Origin: Anagrus nilaparvatae
Taxonomy: Eukaryota; Arthropoda; Insecta; Hymenoptera; Mymaridae
Direction of reading: 5' to 3'
NCBI GenBank assembly: GCA_022575985.1
Contig: JAKSXM010000007.1
Span: 55,334,501-55,398,500, forward strand
Length of the DNA: 64,000 bases
Below the pieces are notes generated by a model. It saw only the letters and a list, made by a program, of their open reading frames with translations, searched no databases and was not told the DNA's origin. How positions within the stretch are numbered: the stretch's first letter is position 1; each line of letters starts with the position of its first letter. Below are positions 1-13,110 of the stretch, one piece after another. The translations under genes and the position numbers were made by a program.

Positions 1-660
1 TTTAAAAAAAAGTTTAAATAATTTTTTAATTTTTGGGTTTTACAAGCTTTGATCAGATTTAGCTTAAATATCAATCACGGTGGGCGGCTTGAAACGATTT
101 TAAATCGAAGTGCGAGTTACTGAAAATGTTAAAAACGGGATCTACTTGAAATAATTTTCCAAGTTGAATGCCGTAAAAATCAAAAAAATCCCCAGAGCCG
201 TTTTTTTTTTTAGGTAAAAAACCGTATTTTTGAGGTTTTTTTCATTTTACACTACTTTTAATTTTCTTTATTCGTGCCAAATAAAGTTCAAAACGGTTCT
301 GTACTTTATAAAATGTATCTCTGAAGTTAAATTTTTCACTGTAGAGCATTAAAGTACACTTATACCTGTATATATTTTGATTTCGGTAAGCTGTGGATGG
401 CTGAGAGGTTGGCTGAGAAGTTATATCATTCTGTATAAAAAGTCATTGGTGGATTGTGTCCCCAAAATTTGACTCATTTTGCGCGCACTTTTTTATACAT
501 ATATAATATGAACTATCCCCAATTTTTAGCCCTCTATGTGAAAATCTGCCAATTTTGACCCAAATATATGTAATAATGTCAGCTTTTAATTCAGAAATAA
601 TTTTTTGTAATTAGGATTTTTGGTAATTTTTATTACGACGTTACCCATTTTAAACACAAT
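1..660. other. AT-rich stretch, no gene seen
   Basis: Long A and T runs with stops in all frames. I see no coding signature, RNA gene or clear transposon end here. Confidence 0.5.
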
Positions 661-975
661 TCGATGCAATGAAAAAAAATTTGGTACAGATTTTTCAATT
701 TGTTTCTAGTTGTGCCTCCTACAGTTTGGCTAAATTTATATTTCAAAAACACTGATTTTTGGTACCAAAAATATTAACTAATAGTAATAGTCAATATCTG
801 GAATAACTCGATGAATAAAAAAAAAAATTGGTACAAAATTTGTTATTTGATTTCTAGTTGTGACACCTCCAGTTTGGCTAAATTTCATTCAGTTCTTGTT
901 GATTTATCTTAAAAAAACTAATTTCTGATACCAAAAAAATTAACTGAAAATATTAAATATCTGGAACAACTCATA
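661..975. repeat. two-copy tandem repeat, about 150-165 bp period
   Basis: Two adjacent diverged units share, in order, a TCGATGxAxxxAAAAA start, TTGGTACA, a TTTCTAGTTGTG block, CAGTTTGGCTAAATTT, a GATACCAAAAA-like block, TTAACT and ATATCTGGAA. Unit 1 runs to about 803 and unit 2 to about 965, where a third copy begins and fades. Non-coding. Probably a fragment of a decayed transposon with internal repeats. Confidence 0.65.
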
Positions 976-1329
976 CCTGATATAAAAAAAGCCTTAGGTT
1001 TTTTATAATTCTTTGCAATTTTTTTATATTAAATTTTATTATTTTTTAATCAAAAACTGTACTAAAAAAATACTAAAATTTTTAATAATAAAATGTCGTC
1101 CCATAAGAATCACGTGTTTAGGATGCTCGAAAAATCAAAATTAAGTATAATTATTTAATAATGAAATAGTCACCCTAGGATCTTCAAATTTCAAATATAT
1201 ATTTTTTAATATGACTTCTTGTTATATACCAATTTTTATTTATGATTTAAAATCTGAACTCAAACAAAAAAGATAGTTAAAATACTTAAAAAATCCTTAT
1301 GAAATCCTTAAAATCCATCTTTCTATGTA
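976..1329. other. AT-rich stretch, nothing recognised
   Basis: Poly-A/T rich sequence with no supported feature. Confidence 0.4.
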
Positions 1330-1500
1330 TTTAAATTCTTCCTGAACTATTGCTGCCAAAGAATGGAATAATTAACCATCGGAAATCAAATTAAGTTTCT
1401 TGATACTTTCAAAAATAAATTATTTGAATTGCTGCTTAATAAAGAAAACATTTTCTCACATTATACCTCTTAATTTCTTAAGTAAAGTTTTTTTAAAGTG
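1330..1500 (+). pseudogene. LINE reverse-transcriptase C-terminal remnant
   Basis: Reading the plus strand with a frame change gives a W-N-N-(stop)-P-S-E-I-K motif followed by L-D-T-F-K-N-K-L-F-E-L-L. This is the usual C-terminal tail after the RT domain of jockey/CR1-type insect LINEs (pattern W-N-x-L-P-x-x-I ... S-L-x-x-F-K-x-x-L). An in-frame stop lies inside the first motif and at least one frameshift is needed. The rest of the RT domain is not recognisable upstream. The call rests on a short motif, so it is tentative. Confidence 0.4.
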
Positions 1501-1599
1501 TGTATTAAATTTCTTCAAAGATGAAAATTTTCTTGATGCTATTGCTTTTTATTATAAATTTTTATTTTATATATTTTTAGTTTTCATATAACTAGTGCA

Positions 1600-3419
1600 G
1601 TTATTGACTCTTATATTTTGCAGGAACTTTATTGTTGATTAGTCAATAAAATTTTTCAATGAAAATTTAAGTTTTATAGGTCGCTGAATATGAATATAAA
1701 ATTTGTTTTTACCGAAAGTGGCCCAATTTTCCATAGTAGGAAATTCGACATTATATTTTGCGGGTTCATTAAAGATTTTATCTGTTATCTGTTATTTTTT
1801 TTTAATCATTAAACCTGCATTAAAGTATATTAAATTTTGAATATTTTGATTATTTCCTTTTTGGTTTCGAAGCCATTTTCTATATTCGTTTATTCTTAAG
1901 ACACTTTCTATATTCGTGATCAGTGACCAGAAAAAGTAACAGATAAAAATCTTGAAGAACGTTTGTGGGCAACTCGGCTATTTTCGGTAAAAGCTGATTT
2001 CATATTCGTATTCAGTGACCCAAATCGCATAAATTTTCATTGACAAATTTTATAGACTTATCAAATGAGAATATGTTAACCAAAGGTACAAACTATAGGA
2101 TTTTACCCTGCATAAAGTTGTATGCACGAGTAAGCAAAGCAGGCAGGAGCTGACGACATATTGTAAAGGTCAAACTCTATATTTTACTCAGTTGTTTAAC
2201 ACTTGATTTTTTATGAAAAGCAAAAATAGTGTATTTATCTGATAATAAATCGAGTATTACAATTTTTGAAAAAGTTTATTATTAAAATTATCAAACAATC
2301 GAAAAAAGTTAAGAAATTATCTCTTAGCCAGCAGTATCGACATTGAAAAAAAAAACATATTAATAAAGAAAAAATATATACATAAAGTTTTTTTGTTGAA
2401 AATCAATAAAAAATATGATTATTCTTATAGAATATTGTAAAAAATATAATTATATTGCATTTAAATGTGGAAAAATAAATAACTTATATATGCACATAAT
2501 AAAAAAACAAAGTAATGTTAGGATATTGTGACCATCTATATACATCAGAGAATTATTTATTTTTTTTATTTTATGTAATTTTTCAAACAGTATCCCCGGA
2601 TAAATGTGGCAGGCTGCTTCTGACGGGAGAGAAAATACTTTGAAAAATACTGTTTGTTGGTACGATATAGCGTGCGTCCAATGATTGCGAATCCTCAGAG
2701 AATACTTTTTTTTTTTAACGTTACTAAAACTTTTACAACATTAATGCAATCTAAATTTTTCATAAAAGTTATATTTTTTTTCTGGACTTTTTTATATAAA
2801 ATTACAGTAATATTTTTAACTTAATTATTGAAAAAAGTATATATTTTAAAATAAATTTTTATTTATTTATAGAGTTTTAAAAGAATCTTTTTTAGAAAAT
2901 TTATAAAATGAAAAAATATATATTTTTTTTTAATAAGAAAATTATAAATGTTTTTTAACGATAATTTTTAACCTAACCTGCAATATCAAAAAAAAAAAAA
3001 TTTTTTTTCAGTAAATAGTAAATTTTATTAGAGATTGCAGCTGCATTTTTAACCGTTTCTGAGAACGCGATTTAGAGGAAACTATCTGTACTGTTGCTCT
3101 CGTATTTGAAATTTAAGGTATTTTATAACCTTGTAGATAAACTGTATACATTTTACTTAGAGTCTAGTTAAGGCCAAAGCTGAGAGTTTTAAAAATGTGT
3201 ATAAAAAACTTATAACTAGTTTGTGTGTGAACGCAACTAGGGAGCAAGAAACATGTTAAAATATTATATTCTTGAGTCAAATTGACTGCTAATAAAAATT
3301 ACACATAAATTTACACAAAAAGTATACATATAAATATAAAATAAATATAAAAATAATATAAATTTTTCAATAAAATTTGATACGTTTTATATATATATTT
3401 CTTCCTAGCCAGTAAAAAA
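1600..3419. other. intergenic or decayed repeat DNA
   Basis: No coding or RNA feature recognised. It contains long homopolymer runs (for example around 2990-3010) and an isolated CCTAACCTG word near 2952, which is too short to call telomeric. Confidence 0.4.
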
Positions 3420-3491
3420 CATTTATTTCACCCCGCAACGCGATCTAAAAAACGCATTTTCTCTTCACGGAGAAAAAAAACTGCCTTTTAT

Positions 3492-3611
3492 CCATGGGAG
3501 CAAAAAAAGGATGCCCAGATCGCAGTTTACCATCTTTGGCTTCACCTCGGATGTTAACTATAATTTATAGTTAAAAACGTGCGATCTGGACCATTTTTTT
3601 TTCTTCCTTGG
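3492..3611. repeat. GC-rich foldback element, copy 1
   Basis: An imperfect hairpin. The left arm begins CCATGGGAGCAAAAAAAGG and includes CCAGATCGCA. The right arm, read as reverse complement, begins CCAAGGAAGAAAAAAAAATG and includes CCAGATCGCA. It shares the words ATCGCAGTTTACCATC and the GGC...TTC centre with 8360-8476, and similar sequence recurs at 49890-50095, so this is a dispersed foldback family. No protein is encoded. Confidence 0.6.
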
Positions 3612-5569
3612 TAAAAATTGTACTATTCCCAACTTTTTCTAATGTGAACCAATTTACCTTTTTATCCCTGGGATATACTTAAAGGACTGTAGGCTAAAAC
3701 TAATGACAGATTCTAATAGAGTATCAATTTTTACTATAGGGTCAAACTTCTTAACCAAAGAATTACAGGGGATTTTTTTTTGTCACTTCCAAGACTTTCC
3801 GCTTCGCCGTTAATGAGTTAATATAACTAAAGTTGCGTTTATACGTTTTAGATGGCTTGTTTCACCCGCTTTCAAACAATTTGCAAAATACTTAATTTAC
3901 TTTTCCATCGTTTGTACAATTCATATAATTATTAAGCAACTAAAGTTTGCATTAACCAATCATTATTATCAATTAATCATTATTTATCACTTTAAATCTA
4001 ATTAATTATTATTTAAAAATCTAATTTTTAAACTTTCTTACAATCTAGTTACAGTACTTCTAATAAAAACTTTCATACTAGATTTTCAGTGAATTAGAAG
4101 TACGATATGCTATGCATTGAATTATATTTCAAAGGAAACATAAAATAGCGTTAAAAATATTCGCATTCAGCGAAAGGTATTTGATTTTTTTTCCATTTTT
4201 ATTTTTAAGCACAAAAGAGAATCAAGATACTATTACACAAGTAAAAATAAACCACAAAAAGAATATCAATGCTGTATTATTAAATTTCCGAAAGTGCGCA
4301 CATGATAGATTGATTTTTTTTTATTGAATAAAAAATTACATTACATTTTTATAAAAAAATGAAAGAAATACCAAAAAAAAAAAAAAATTTTCTTTTTATT
4401 GTGCGTAATAAAGTATAAAATAAAAATAATGAAATAAAAATTCAATGTATTTTGTGATAAAATATTTATTTAACTATAAATTATTAATTGTTTTCAGATA
4501 TATATTTATAATAAATTTTCTATATGAATAAATTTTATATAAAAAATAATATTGTTTATATTAATATAAAATGAAAATAAAACGATTTTAAATTAAAAAA
4601 ATTCAATATATAAAAATAGATCATGGCATCGTCTTCATATTCATGCAGTATCTCTTGACATTCAATTTGGCAAATATACCATGATCTGAAAGTACAAGTA
4701 CCAAAGAATATAGTACCTGTACGCCAAAAAGACAGAGCTTTGACATTTTAACGGGCATTGCATCTAAATGCATCTTAAAACCTTTGCGAAGAAATTCAAT
4801 GCTTTACAGTACTTCAAGTGTATTACGAAATATAAAAAAAAAGGAACGATAAAAGAAATAAGATTTTTAACGTCAGAATTGACGAAAAAGATATTTTTAG
4901 TAATCCTATACGTGATTTGGTTCCAAAAGAGCAATAAAATATTTTATTAGATGCAAAGTACATTTATACATTTTTCAAATATAATAAAAATTTTCATGAA
5001 AAAGAAATATGCTAAAATAAAGTATTACATGATAATAAGACTCTAAATAGACAGGAAATTATTTCTAATTGGGCACAAAATTATCATGAAAGCGTCAGAG
5101 CCATGATTCATATTACTTTGGAGTTGATTGATGGTTCATACAGATAAATTACGTTTACTTTGAAAACATTCTTTTATTTAGATGGACTTCACCAACCAAC
5201 TTCTCCCGTCCCAGAGTTAATTTTAATAAAAATAATGCTACTTAAAAAATTAAAGTTTTAATATACTTTTTTTTATTGCAAAGTAGCTTAATTTTTATAA
5301 TAAAACAAGTTTTTTTTTTAAGTTTTTTTTGTATTTTACTTTTAAAGTATTTTTTTATTGAGTAAGCCAACGATTTTAACAAATTTCTGAGCTTTTACTT
5401 TATGCACAAACACATTTTGATAATAAGAATAAAAATTCGGACGTTTTTACATCCCTCTTCAGCTGTCTTTGAAAAAAATAATTTTTTGACGTTTATTTTA
5501 AATTTTTTAAGGCTGAATAAAACCACTGCGCACAAAAAGTTTCTTACTTCAATTATTTCAAGTATTTAT
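3612..5569. other. AT-rich stretch with one unrecognised ORF-like patch
   Basis: Mostly homopolymer-rich sequence. Between about 4620 and 5150 the base composition is more balanced and short open stretches occur (for example a 60-codon frame at 4768-4950). Stops interrupt every longer frame and I recognise no family. It could be a decayed transposon gene. Confidence 0.35.
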
Positions 5570-5759
5570 ACTAGATACCGTCAAAGACGGGTAGAGTGAA
5601 GCTGATCATGTTAAAAAAAAGCATGAAAAGAGTTTCAGTAATTTTTTAATATTGAGATTTTATAAGTTTTGATTTAATTGAGTTCAATAATAATGTTTAA
5701 ATAAGAAGAAAAAAAATGTTAAGCATAGTTAGAATTTTTAAGTATTGGCCAAAAAGGAC
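5570..5759 (+). repeat. dispersed repeat A, copy 1
   Basis: Matches 25385-25574 in the same orientation over about 190 bp, with few differences. Shared words include ACTAGATACCGTCAAAGACG, GAGTTTCAGTA and ATGTTAAGCATAGTTAGAAT. Non-coding. No target duplication was found, so the true element ends are unknown. Confidence 0.75.
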
Positions 5760-6004
5760 ACCAAAAATCCGCCCCTTATTTTTTAACCTTGTTATTCGTT
5801 TGCTGAAAAAATTTCAATCAAACTTTTATTAGCGGAATTTTGTTATTACGTGCTTTTTCCATAATTCATAAGGTTTCTCCATAAGGATCCATGGTGATGG
5901 GTCAAATATTGGTTTTTGATTTCCTGGCATATAAGCACGTTTTGAGACCTCAGGAAGCTAAAAAACCGGTTTTTAAAAAAAGTCTGTATGTGTATGTAAT
6001 AGAG

Positions 6005-6480
6005 ACTTTTTAACATATGGATACATTTTTAGAAAAATAAATTTTGGTTTTAAAATTAATTTAGAACTCGTAGATAGGCTCTTGGGCGTTAAGTGTTTAA
6101 TTCAATAAAATTCGGATTAATAAATAAATAATAAAAAACGCAAAGAATTATAAAAAAGTTAAGGCTTTTTTATTTTAGACGCGATCACATATTTTGTGAG
6201 TATTTTCTCTTAAATAACGTTGTTAGGATCCACATCCTCATAAATTGAAAACTATTATTTATTATCACACTCCAAGGCAATATAAGCATGTAGAGGCATC
6301 GGAATGACCTGGGGACCAAATTCCTTAATAAATTGGACAATTTAAAGAATTTTTTGTTTTTTAACCTAATGAACTTTTAAGGCACGATTTCATTTATGTA
6401 TTGCATACATAGGGTGATAGTGCCTAATCATCTATGTATTGCATACATAGGGGGATCTTGCCTAAAAAATAAATTTCAAT
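6005..6480 (+). repeat. dispersed repeat B, copy 1
   Basis: About 470 bp matching 29334-29790 in direct orientation, with a partial third copy at 30085-30252. Shared words include TTTAGAACTCGTAGATAGGC, GGCAATATAAGCATGTAG and GGAATGACCTGGGGACCAAA. It ends in the TATGTATTGCATACAT hairpin block listed separately. This copy still has a single TTAA at its left side, where the 29 kb copy carries a whole inserted element. Confidence 0.8.
6380..6472. repeat. nested hairpin block of repeat B (double form)
   Basis: Two palindromic cores (xTATGTAT-TGC-ATACATAx) stand in a row, framed by GGCACGAT on the left and the inverted word xxxGTGCC in the middle and at the end. The same double arrangement occurs at 29699-29782 and a single clean version at 30197-30242. 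Confidence 0.75.
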
Positions 6481-7984
6481 CAAATAATATATTTTTTAAA
6501 TAATATGCAATATTCGAAATTATTTACTTCGTTAGGATTTTACTTAAGAGAGTGCTGATTATATATGAGCATTTCTACAAAATCATATTTTATAGGAACT
6601 AAAATTATAAAAAAAATTTTTGTACATGCGCCTACTACCAGGATTTCCTAAAAGCTAAAAACTAATAGAAAGCCAAAAAGTTGAAAGATGAAATTGGTTA
6701 TGGATGCTAAAAAATTTTTTTATTTTCATATTAAAAAAAGCATTTTTTACGTTTAAGCTACCGGAATTATTCCCAAAATTTTTTTAATAAATAAATTGGA
6801 TTGCCAGGGAAAAAAGCACAGCACAAATAAAGCAAACTTTGCATTTTACGATCAAAATTACCCCAGTAATTTTCAAATTAAGATGGTATATGAAATGGCC
6901 TCCAAAAAAATTGATATTCTATTATAAAAAAAAGTTTTTTGATTTTAAAAAGTTCGTAACTTGCTTAATTTTCCCCCTAAAATAATCATTTTTTTTTAAT
7001 TGGTTAGCTTATTACTTTTTACCTTTTTAGCTTTTTCTTGACTATTTATTTCTTCAAAAGTAAAATCATTGTTATTTACTAAAATTTAATTTCTTAAGCC
7101 AAAAACCTTTGAAATTTTTTTAAATGAATCATTTTTTTTACCGGTAAAATTAAGAAAGTTATGAATTTTTTAAATAAAATTAAATTTTAAAATAAAATTT
7201 TAATTATTTTACATTTTTAAAAAATCTTATTTTGCTGATTACTGTACTAATTATAACCGTAAAGTGAAAAGTTTTTGTATCTTAAAATATTATTTCTGGT
7301 AAAAATATTCATACACATATTTCTTAAATCTATTTTCAACAAAAAAATGTAAGACTTTTTTTTTAATAATATTAGTTTTACAAGAAATGTATACGTTTCT
7401 GAAAAAGTATCATTAATTTCACATAATACAGATAAGTAAACTTTATTTTATAGTAAAACTAAACTTCATTACTTAAAATTTTGAAACAGAGAAGTATAAT
7501 TTTCATTTTAATTTTTTTTTTCAAATTGATTTTTTTTAATGTATAAATTTTTATGCAAGTATCTTTGTGAGTTCTTTTAGCTTTAGAATTGCATAAGTTT
7601 TAATATCTTAATATATACAAATGGAAGTATTTCAAAATGAGTCGTGAGCTACCCTTATATGAGACTTTAGGGAAAAAAAAGTATCCCACTCTATGCAACC
7701 CTGATTCAAAACTTTCTGTCAATACACGTAGATTTTTTTCTATATATATATGAAAAGTATTGATAGAGTCAACTACATAAAATAAAGTTGTGGCAGATTT
7801 CAAAATGAAATTTGTTCAAGTGAAATCATATCCGATGAAAAGCTGCATTCTACAAAGAGAAGTAATGAGATAGAAAAGTGTAAACTTCGTAACATATGCA
7901 GAAAGCAAGAAACAGATAAAGAGAGAGAAAGTAATAAAGAGAGTAAAGAGTAATAATAAAAAAGAGTTGTACAAAAAATAAGTT

Positions 7985-7987
<3 letters not shown>
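6481..7987. other. AT-rich stretch, no gene seen
   Basis: Homopolymer-rich sequence. I find no open frame with coding character and no paired repeat. Confidence 0.4.

Positions 7988-8051
<64 letters not shown>
7988..8051. repeat. (TA)n microsatellite
   Basis: About 32 uninterrupted TA units, preceded by a GA-rich tract (7915-7950). It creates spurious open frames of alternating Tyr-Ile on the minus strand. Confidence 0.95.
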
Positions 8052-8054
<3 letters not shown>

Positions 8055-8359
8055 CTTCGGGCCACAATAGTTCGTCAAGAAGAATTGTCACGGGGATTGC
8101 CGTCACGTTGTCAATGTCGGTTGCGCTTATGATTTAGTTTTTAGTGATTTTTCTTCATCTATTGAACATTGACTTCATAGCTGACCTCACGTATTTATAT
8201 CAAATAAAAAAAATTCTTTCTTTCATTATTATTTTGTGAATTTAGACGTATTTTTACTTGAATAGAATGTAATAATATACTAGCAAAAGTTGGAGTGGGA
8301 CTCCGCTCCCCCCCTGTTCGAATATACTTCTATTTCTATTGCTTAAAAATAGTATATTA

Positions 8360-8476
8360 CGACCCATGGCCAGAAAAATAAAGAATGGCCCAAATCGCAC
8401 GTAAATTACCTTCCGAGGCGAAGCCGAGGATGGTAAACTGCGATTTGGGGCATTCTTTTTTTATGGCCCAGGGTCG
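8360..8476. repeat. GC-rich foldback element, copy 2, with GC island to 8575
   Basis: A near-symmetrical hairpin. The left arm CGACCCATGGCCAGAAAAAT pairs with a right arm ending ATGGCCCAGGGTCG. The inner arms carry GGCCCAAATCGCA and TGCGATTTGGGGCATTC around a GAGGCGAAGCCGAG centre. Downstream (8490-8575) a GC-rich tail with GGCCGGGAAATACGTGC and GGCCGCTGACCAG is also found, diverged, at 50008-50095. The overlapping short open frames on both strands come from the palindrome. Confidence 0.7.
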
Positions 8477-8764
8477 TATACGTTTTTTCTGCATCAGTGG
8501 CGAGAAAACACGTCTTTGCCGGACGCGCAGCGGCCGGGAAATACGTGCTTTCTGGCCGCTGACCAGAAAAATCATGTTTCACTGCAAATTTATAGATACA
8601 CAAACACATTCAGAGCTTTAAAGGAGCCAAGTTCACTGCCCAGCGAGGTTGACAGTAAATTTATAAGGGCAATTATTTCTCAACCCGGCCACCCCCCACT
8701 GTCCAAATATGGTGGCAACTTAAAAAGATTTTGGTTTTCTCAAATTGACTGGAAAAAGGTCTAG

Positions 8765-11147
8765 TTTTTTATTCTCATTGGCCTTTTCAACTCTATAAAT
8801 CTACTGTGCCCATTTTAGGCACTGAGCGGCGCCAGGTCGACATTTTAAAAACAGAAAAATTGAAATAAAAGTAGATTAACGGTGAGTTTTTTGAAATTTT
8901 TTTCTCTTAAAAGTTGTTATTTATTAAAACAAAGAAAATGAGACCACTTGCATGGTAATTGATTGATTTCTTAAAAAGTTTTGTGGGTGCTATGTAGTTT
9001 TTAAAAATGGGTAAAAAACGGCTACTTTGACTGCTGATATCTCTGAACCTACATATCCAAAATAAAAAAGTTTCAGTGCAAAATGTTAGTCTTTTGATAC
9101 AAAATAGGTGTGCCAAATATCAGAAGAATTGATTGAGTAGTTTCGGATTTAGCAATATAGTATATTCATATTCACTATAGTTAGATTTATAGTGTACGTA
9201 TTTTATTTTTAAACTTTAATCGATTAAATTTTTATTCTGAAAACATGATTCGATAAATATACTATGCATTATACATTATCAAAATACTTTTCAAAATCTG
9301 CAGATATTAAAAGAATGTGTATTATTTGAAAATAATATGTCAAGTAAAATTCAAACAATTTAAATTATATATAAAATTTCGTGAATTACTAGTATTATCT
9401 TCTTTTTTTCATTGTCTTAACAGGATAATAAAAATGAAAAAAATAATTATTCATTAAAAAAAAAAAATAATGATAATAATAATAATTGAAATGATAAAAT
9501 TTATAAAATTCTACAATGACAAGTGAAAGTTGAAATGTAGGATTTTAATAAAAGACTTTTCAAAAGTTTTCTTCTTTTATTTTTTTAATGCATTGGTAAC
9601 TCATGACATTTTGGTTATTCTCTCGAGGGAAGCTAGTAGCATTCCTATTGGCCTCATTGTTACCGTTGCAGAAATAGTTAGTAATTGACATAGAAAGTCG
9701 AAAAGTTGCAATTAGTTGGGTGTATAAATAGAGTCAGAAACAAAGTTGATTCATATATAGAAAACAGTATTTCCACTATTCTCGTTTTAGGTTTATGTGG
9801 CATTTGGCCCATCGGGTTTTTCCTAGAAATAAAAGAAACGAAAAGTGAGCCAAGAGATATGGACAATGCAAAAACGATTTCAATCTCATTCTCTACCATA
9901 CTCTCGGAATCGCGAGTTTCTATGTTATGTCCTCATCGTTTTCATCTCCCTCCAAAACGTTTACGTTTATTTGTTATAAATTTTCCAACTAGTTATTCTT
10001 CCTCTCTTTCTATCTTTATCTAATTCTCTCTGTTTATATGCTACCTTATACATAAAGGCACGTATACATATACATAAACGTTTCAAGAAATCCGGTCGTT
10101 CTCATTTCTGAATTCATTCAGTAAAATATAGCGAATTGCAGACAAGAGATTTCGCCGAACTGCCAAATCCCTAGGGAGCTGTTTTCATGTCTATATATAC
10201 GACATTCTTTTGTTTATACGTCTACTCTTTGGATATACTATTTCATTAATTTTGCTAGATTATATAAAAGTTTAAAAGCGTATTATATACTTTTACATAC
10301 AATTTTAAATATATATATAGTTATATAATAATTGCTGTATTGATTATTGAAATATTTACAATTAGTAAATTCAAACTTTGAAATTCAATGTAAAATTTTT
10401 AATTTTAAAATTAAACTATTATATTTTTGTTGTTTAAAATAAATGGATACAAAATCTATTTCTGTAGAATTGTAGAAATAAACAAAGTAGGTATTTCTAA
10501 ATTCTATAATAATTTTTATTTTTTTATTTACTGAATGATAGAATTAGATTTTGAATTTAGTTCAAAAAAACTGATGGCTATATACCATGGCGAAAATTTC
10601 CGTCGACAAACCTTTTCTCGCATATGACGTTGGGCATCCCTGACCAAAAATATTTGTGATTTTGTGGAAGAGGTGGGGGGTGGGGTGAACAAGATCCCAT
10701 ATATATTACATTAAACAAGTACATTACAACAAGAAGATTCCTCACAGAATCAGGACAGAATAGTTTGGAATAAATGCACCCAAATAAGTTTCATTAACTC
10801 ATTATTTAAAAACTCCTTTTTAGATATTTAAAAAAAAAATATTATTAATCTTGTTTAGATTTGATAAAATTTATTTCAAAATCATTCACGATATTTTGAA
10901 AAACAATAAATTTTAGTATTTATTTTGATTTTTTTAATTAGTTTACTTTAATTTATATTGTCAACAATGAAAACTGTGTGTAATAAATGTGCTTATCTAG
11001 CTTTCATTGAAAGATGAATGATATTTATTCAATAAAATATTGATTTTTTCATATATAAATAACTTTTTAATTGAATAAAAATATTTGCTAATAGCTATGA
11101 AAAATTAAAAAAAAAATTTCAAAAGTAGTTGCTGGAATTTTTGATTG
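8765..11147. other. intergenic stretch, no gene recognised
   Basis: Includes a more complex-looking block at about 9590-10260 with the longest open frame (105 codons at 9706-10023, plus strand). It has no recognisable domain and no neighbouring exons that I can join. Nothing else is supported. Confidence 0.4.
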
Positions 11148-11148
11148 C

Positions 11149-11360
11149 TACACCGAAAAAAAAATCCGTTTGCTACAAGTGAAAGTATTCTATTTGCGAC
11201 TAAAGGAATTCCATTTGGGGCAAGCAGATTTTTTTTTTCTCGCTGGAATGATTGCAAATGACTTGAAAAATTTCTTTAAATTTTCTTTCTCAGGTTATTT
11301 GCAATCATTTGAACAAGAAAAAAATTCTACAAGCCGAAGGCAGATTTTTTTTCAGTATAG
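11149..11360. mobile_element. short inverted-repeat MITE, TA-flanked
   Basis: Ends CACCGAAAAAAAAATC on the left and GATTTTTTTTCAGTA on the right (inverted), each bordered by TA. An inner inverted pair, GATTGCAAAT and ATTTGCAATC, sits near the middle. A TA target duplication points to a Tc1/mariner-type transposase acting in trans. The 64-codon frame across it is not conserved coding. Confidence 0.5.
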
Positions 11361-12667
11361 CTGAAATTTAAAGCTAATTTATACTATATAGGTTTCATTT
11401 ACAAAAAAAATAAATTAAGATTTTCGAAATTTTAACTGATTAGAATACTTCCTATTATTACTAGCAAATTCTTGAGTTCTTGTGGATTGAATACTTGAAC
11501 TTGGTAATTAAGATACGAAGCCTCATGTATATTAGTTATAGTTTCACTATATGGAGACTAATCGATAAAGATTTGGAACAAAAAGCAGCTCTTACGTTTT
11601 TTTAAGAAATTAGTTGTAAGCGAATATTTGAAAGTCATATCTTAAAATTTTCAGGCATGAAATTCTCATTTAAATCAACATTATAGCTAATTACGAACAA
11701 ATTTAAAAAATAATAACAAATTTAAAAAATAATCTTATTTCACTAATTTAACAAATTTATAAAACTTCATTTTTGGCAAATTTCAACATTTAAACAACTG
11801 ATAATTAAGTAGCGCGAAGAGGGGGGTTTTCGCCATCTTAAGAAAATTGGTAAATTTAAAATAATTTTTTTATTTATTTCTAAGCTTATATGAGAGTAAA
11901 AATTGTTTCATTAGCTAAAATGATGATAATTACTGATGAAAAAAAGCTTTTAGCGATTGTCAAACATTATTTTATTTTTAATTAGAGATTTATCTTCGGA
12001 AAGCTCAAAATCCAGGGTTTTCGCCACCAAGTATCGATATTTCGCCATATATTGATGCGTTTTTCGCCATTATATTTTTCATTAACTCTATAATTAATTT
12101 TTATTAATAGTAATTGTTTAAATAAATATTATATATGAAACTTTTATACAAACTACTGTAGAAATTTATATTCTATTGATATAGGTACACACCTATACTT
12201 ACTCTTTTTCTCCTTTTTTTTATTTTACATATAAAAATTTTAGAATTCCACGATATTTCGATATTTTATCGATATAGTATCGAAAAAGTATACGATATCG
12301 ATAAGATATCGATATCAAAGGGCTCGATATTTTGATAATATCGATATCGGTTTTTATCAATTAAATAAATAGTGATTGCTTAGTACGATTGTCCATTTCT
12401 AGCAGTCTACCCGTCCACCGCAAAAAGAAAATTTTGTTTGTTTGTTGTTTAGTATAGTTAACAAATTATTCTGCATTTTTGAAAATTCAGTTGTTGATTT
12501 TTCTGACGGTGCATTATTTATTGGCATTTTAATATCGGGATTTAAGGAGTTAGGAGGGTAAATGGAAAATTTGAGTCAATACCCACATTACCGAGGCTGT
12601 TTTTTTTTTATAATTTGCAGTTTGAAATAAAATTAGTCGTAAAAATATTAATAAATGTATATATATA

Positions 12668-13065
12668 ATATGCTTATATTTATTTATTTTAATCTTTCTT
12701 ATATTTTTTATATTTGGCACTTCAATAAACAAAACTGAGTTTCTCTGTAAAATCAAAGTTTTATTATTAATTATTACTATTTTACATAAATTACATTATA
12801 GAGTTTACTTAAAATATTATACCTGTAAAATCAAAGAAACGACATTTAAGCTTATTTTAATGCCAGTTTCTTTCACAGTTTTATAAAAGTTTTAACAACT
12901 AAATTATATTATATTACATTAGTTTTTACTTTAACAAATCTTATTATATTATACATGTGCTTTTTCTATAAAACTACCTTTTTTGACATCGATCAGTTTA
13001 CTCCCTGTTTTACCATAAAAGCGTGGCAATATTTAAATTTAAGAAAGATTATATTATTTCTTACA
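12668..13065 (-). repeat. Gypsy 3' LTR
   Basis: On the minus strand it begins TGTAAGAAATAATATAATC and ends near ATAAGCATATT. It matches 17511-17908 except at two sites. The exact inner and outer base is ambiguous by about 3 bp because both flanks are TA-rich. Confidence 0.9.
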
Positions 13066-13080
13066 TCTCCCCCCATCAGG
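13066..13080 (-). promoter_or_regulatory. Gypsy polypurine tract
   Basis: The minus strand reads CCTGATGGGGGGAGA directly before the 3' LTR start TGTAAG. A purine run at this position is the expected primer for plus-strand DNA synthesis. Confidence 0.75.
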
Positions 13081-13110
13081 AAGAAAATTTTTATGAAAAT
13101 TTTCATTTCA

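Noticed and set aside
7800..8078. Minus-strand frames of 92 and 71 codons
   Set aside because: They are created by the (TA)n microsatellite (alternating Tyr and Ile) and have no domain.
9706..10023. 105-codon frame
   Set aside because: An overlapping minus frame is also open, there is no domain, and the region has no promoter or neighbouring exon that I can support.
12550..12756. 68-codon minus frame beginning like the Gypsy LTR-encoded frame
   Set aside because: It is LTR sequence running into flanking DNA. It duplicates the start of the spurious upstream part of gag.
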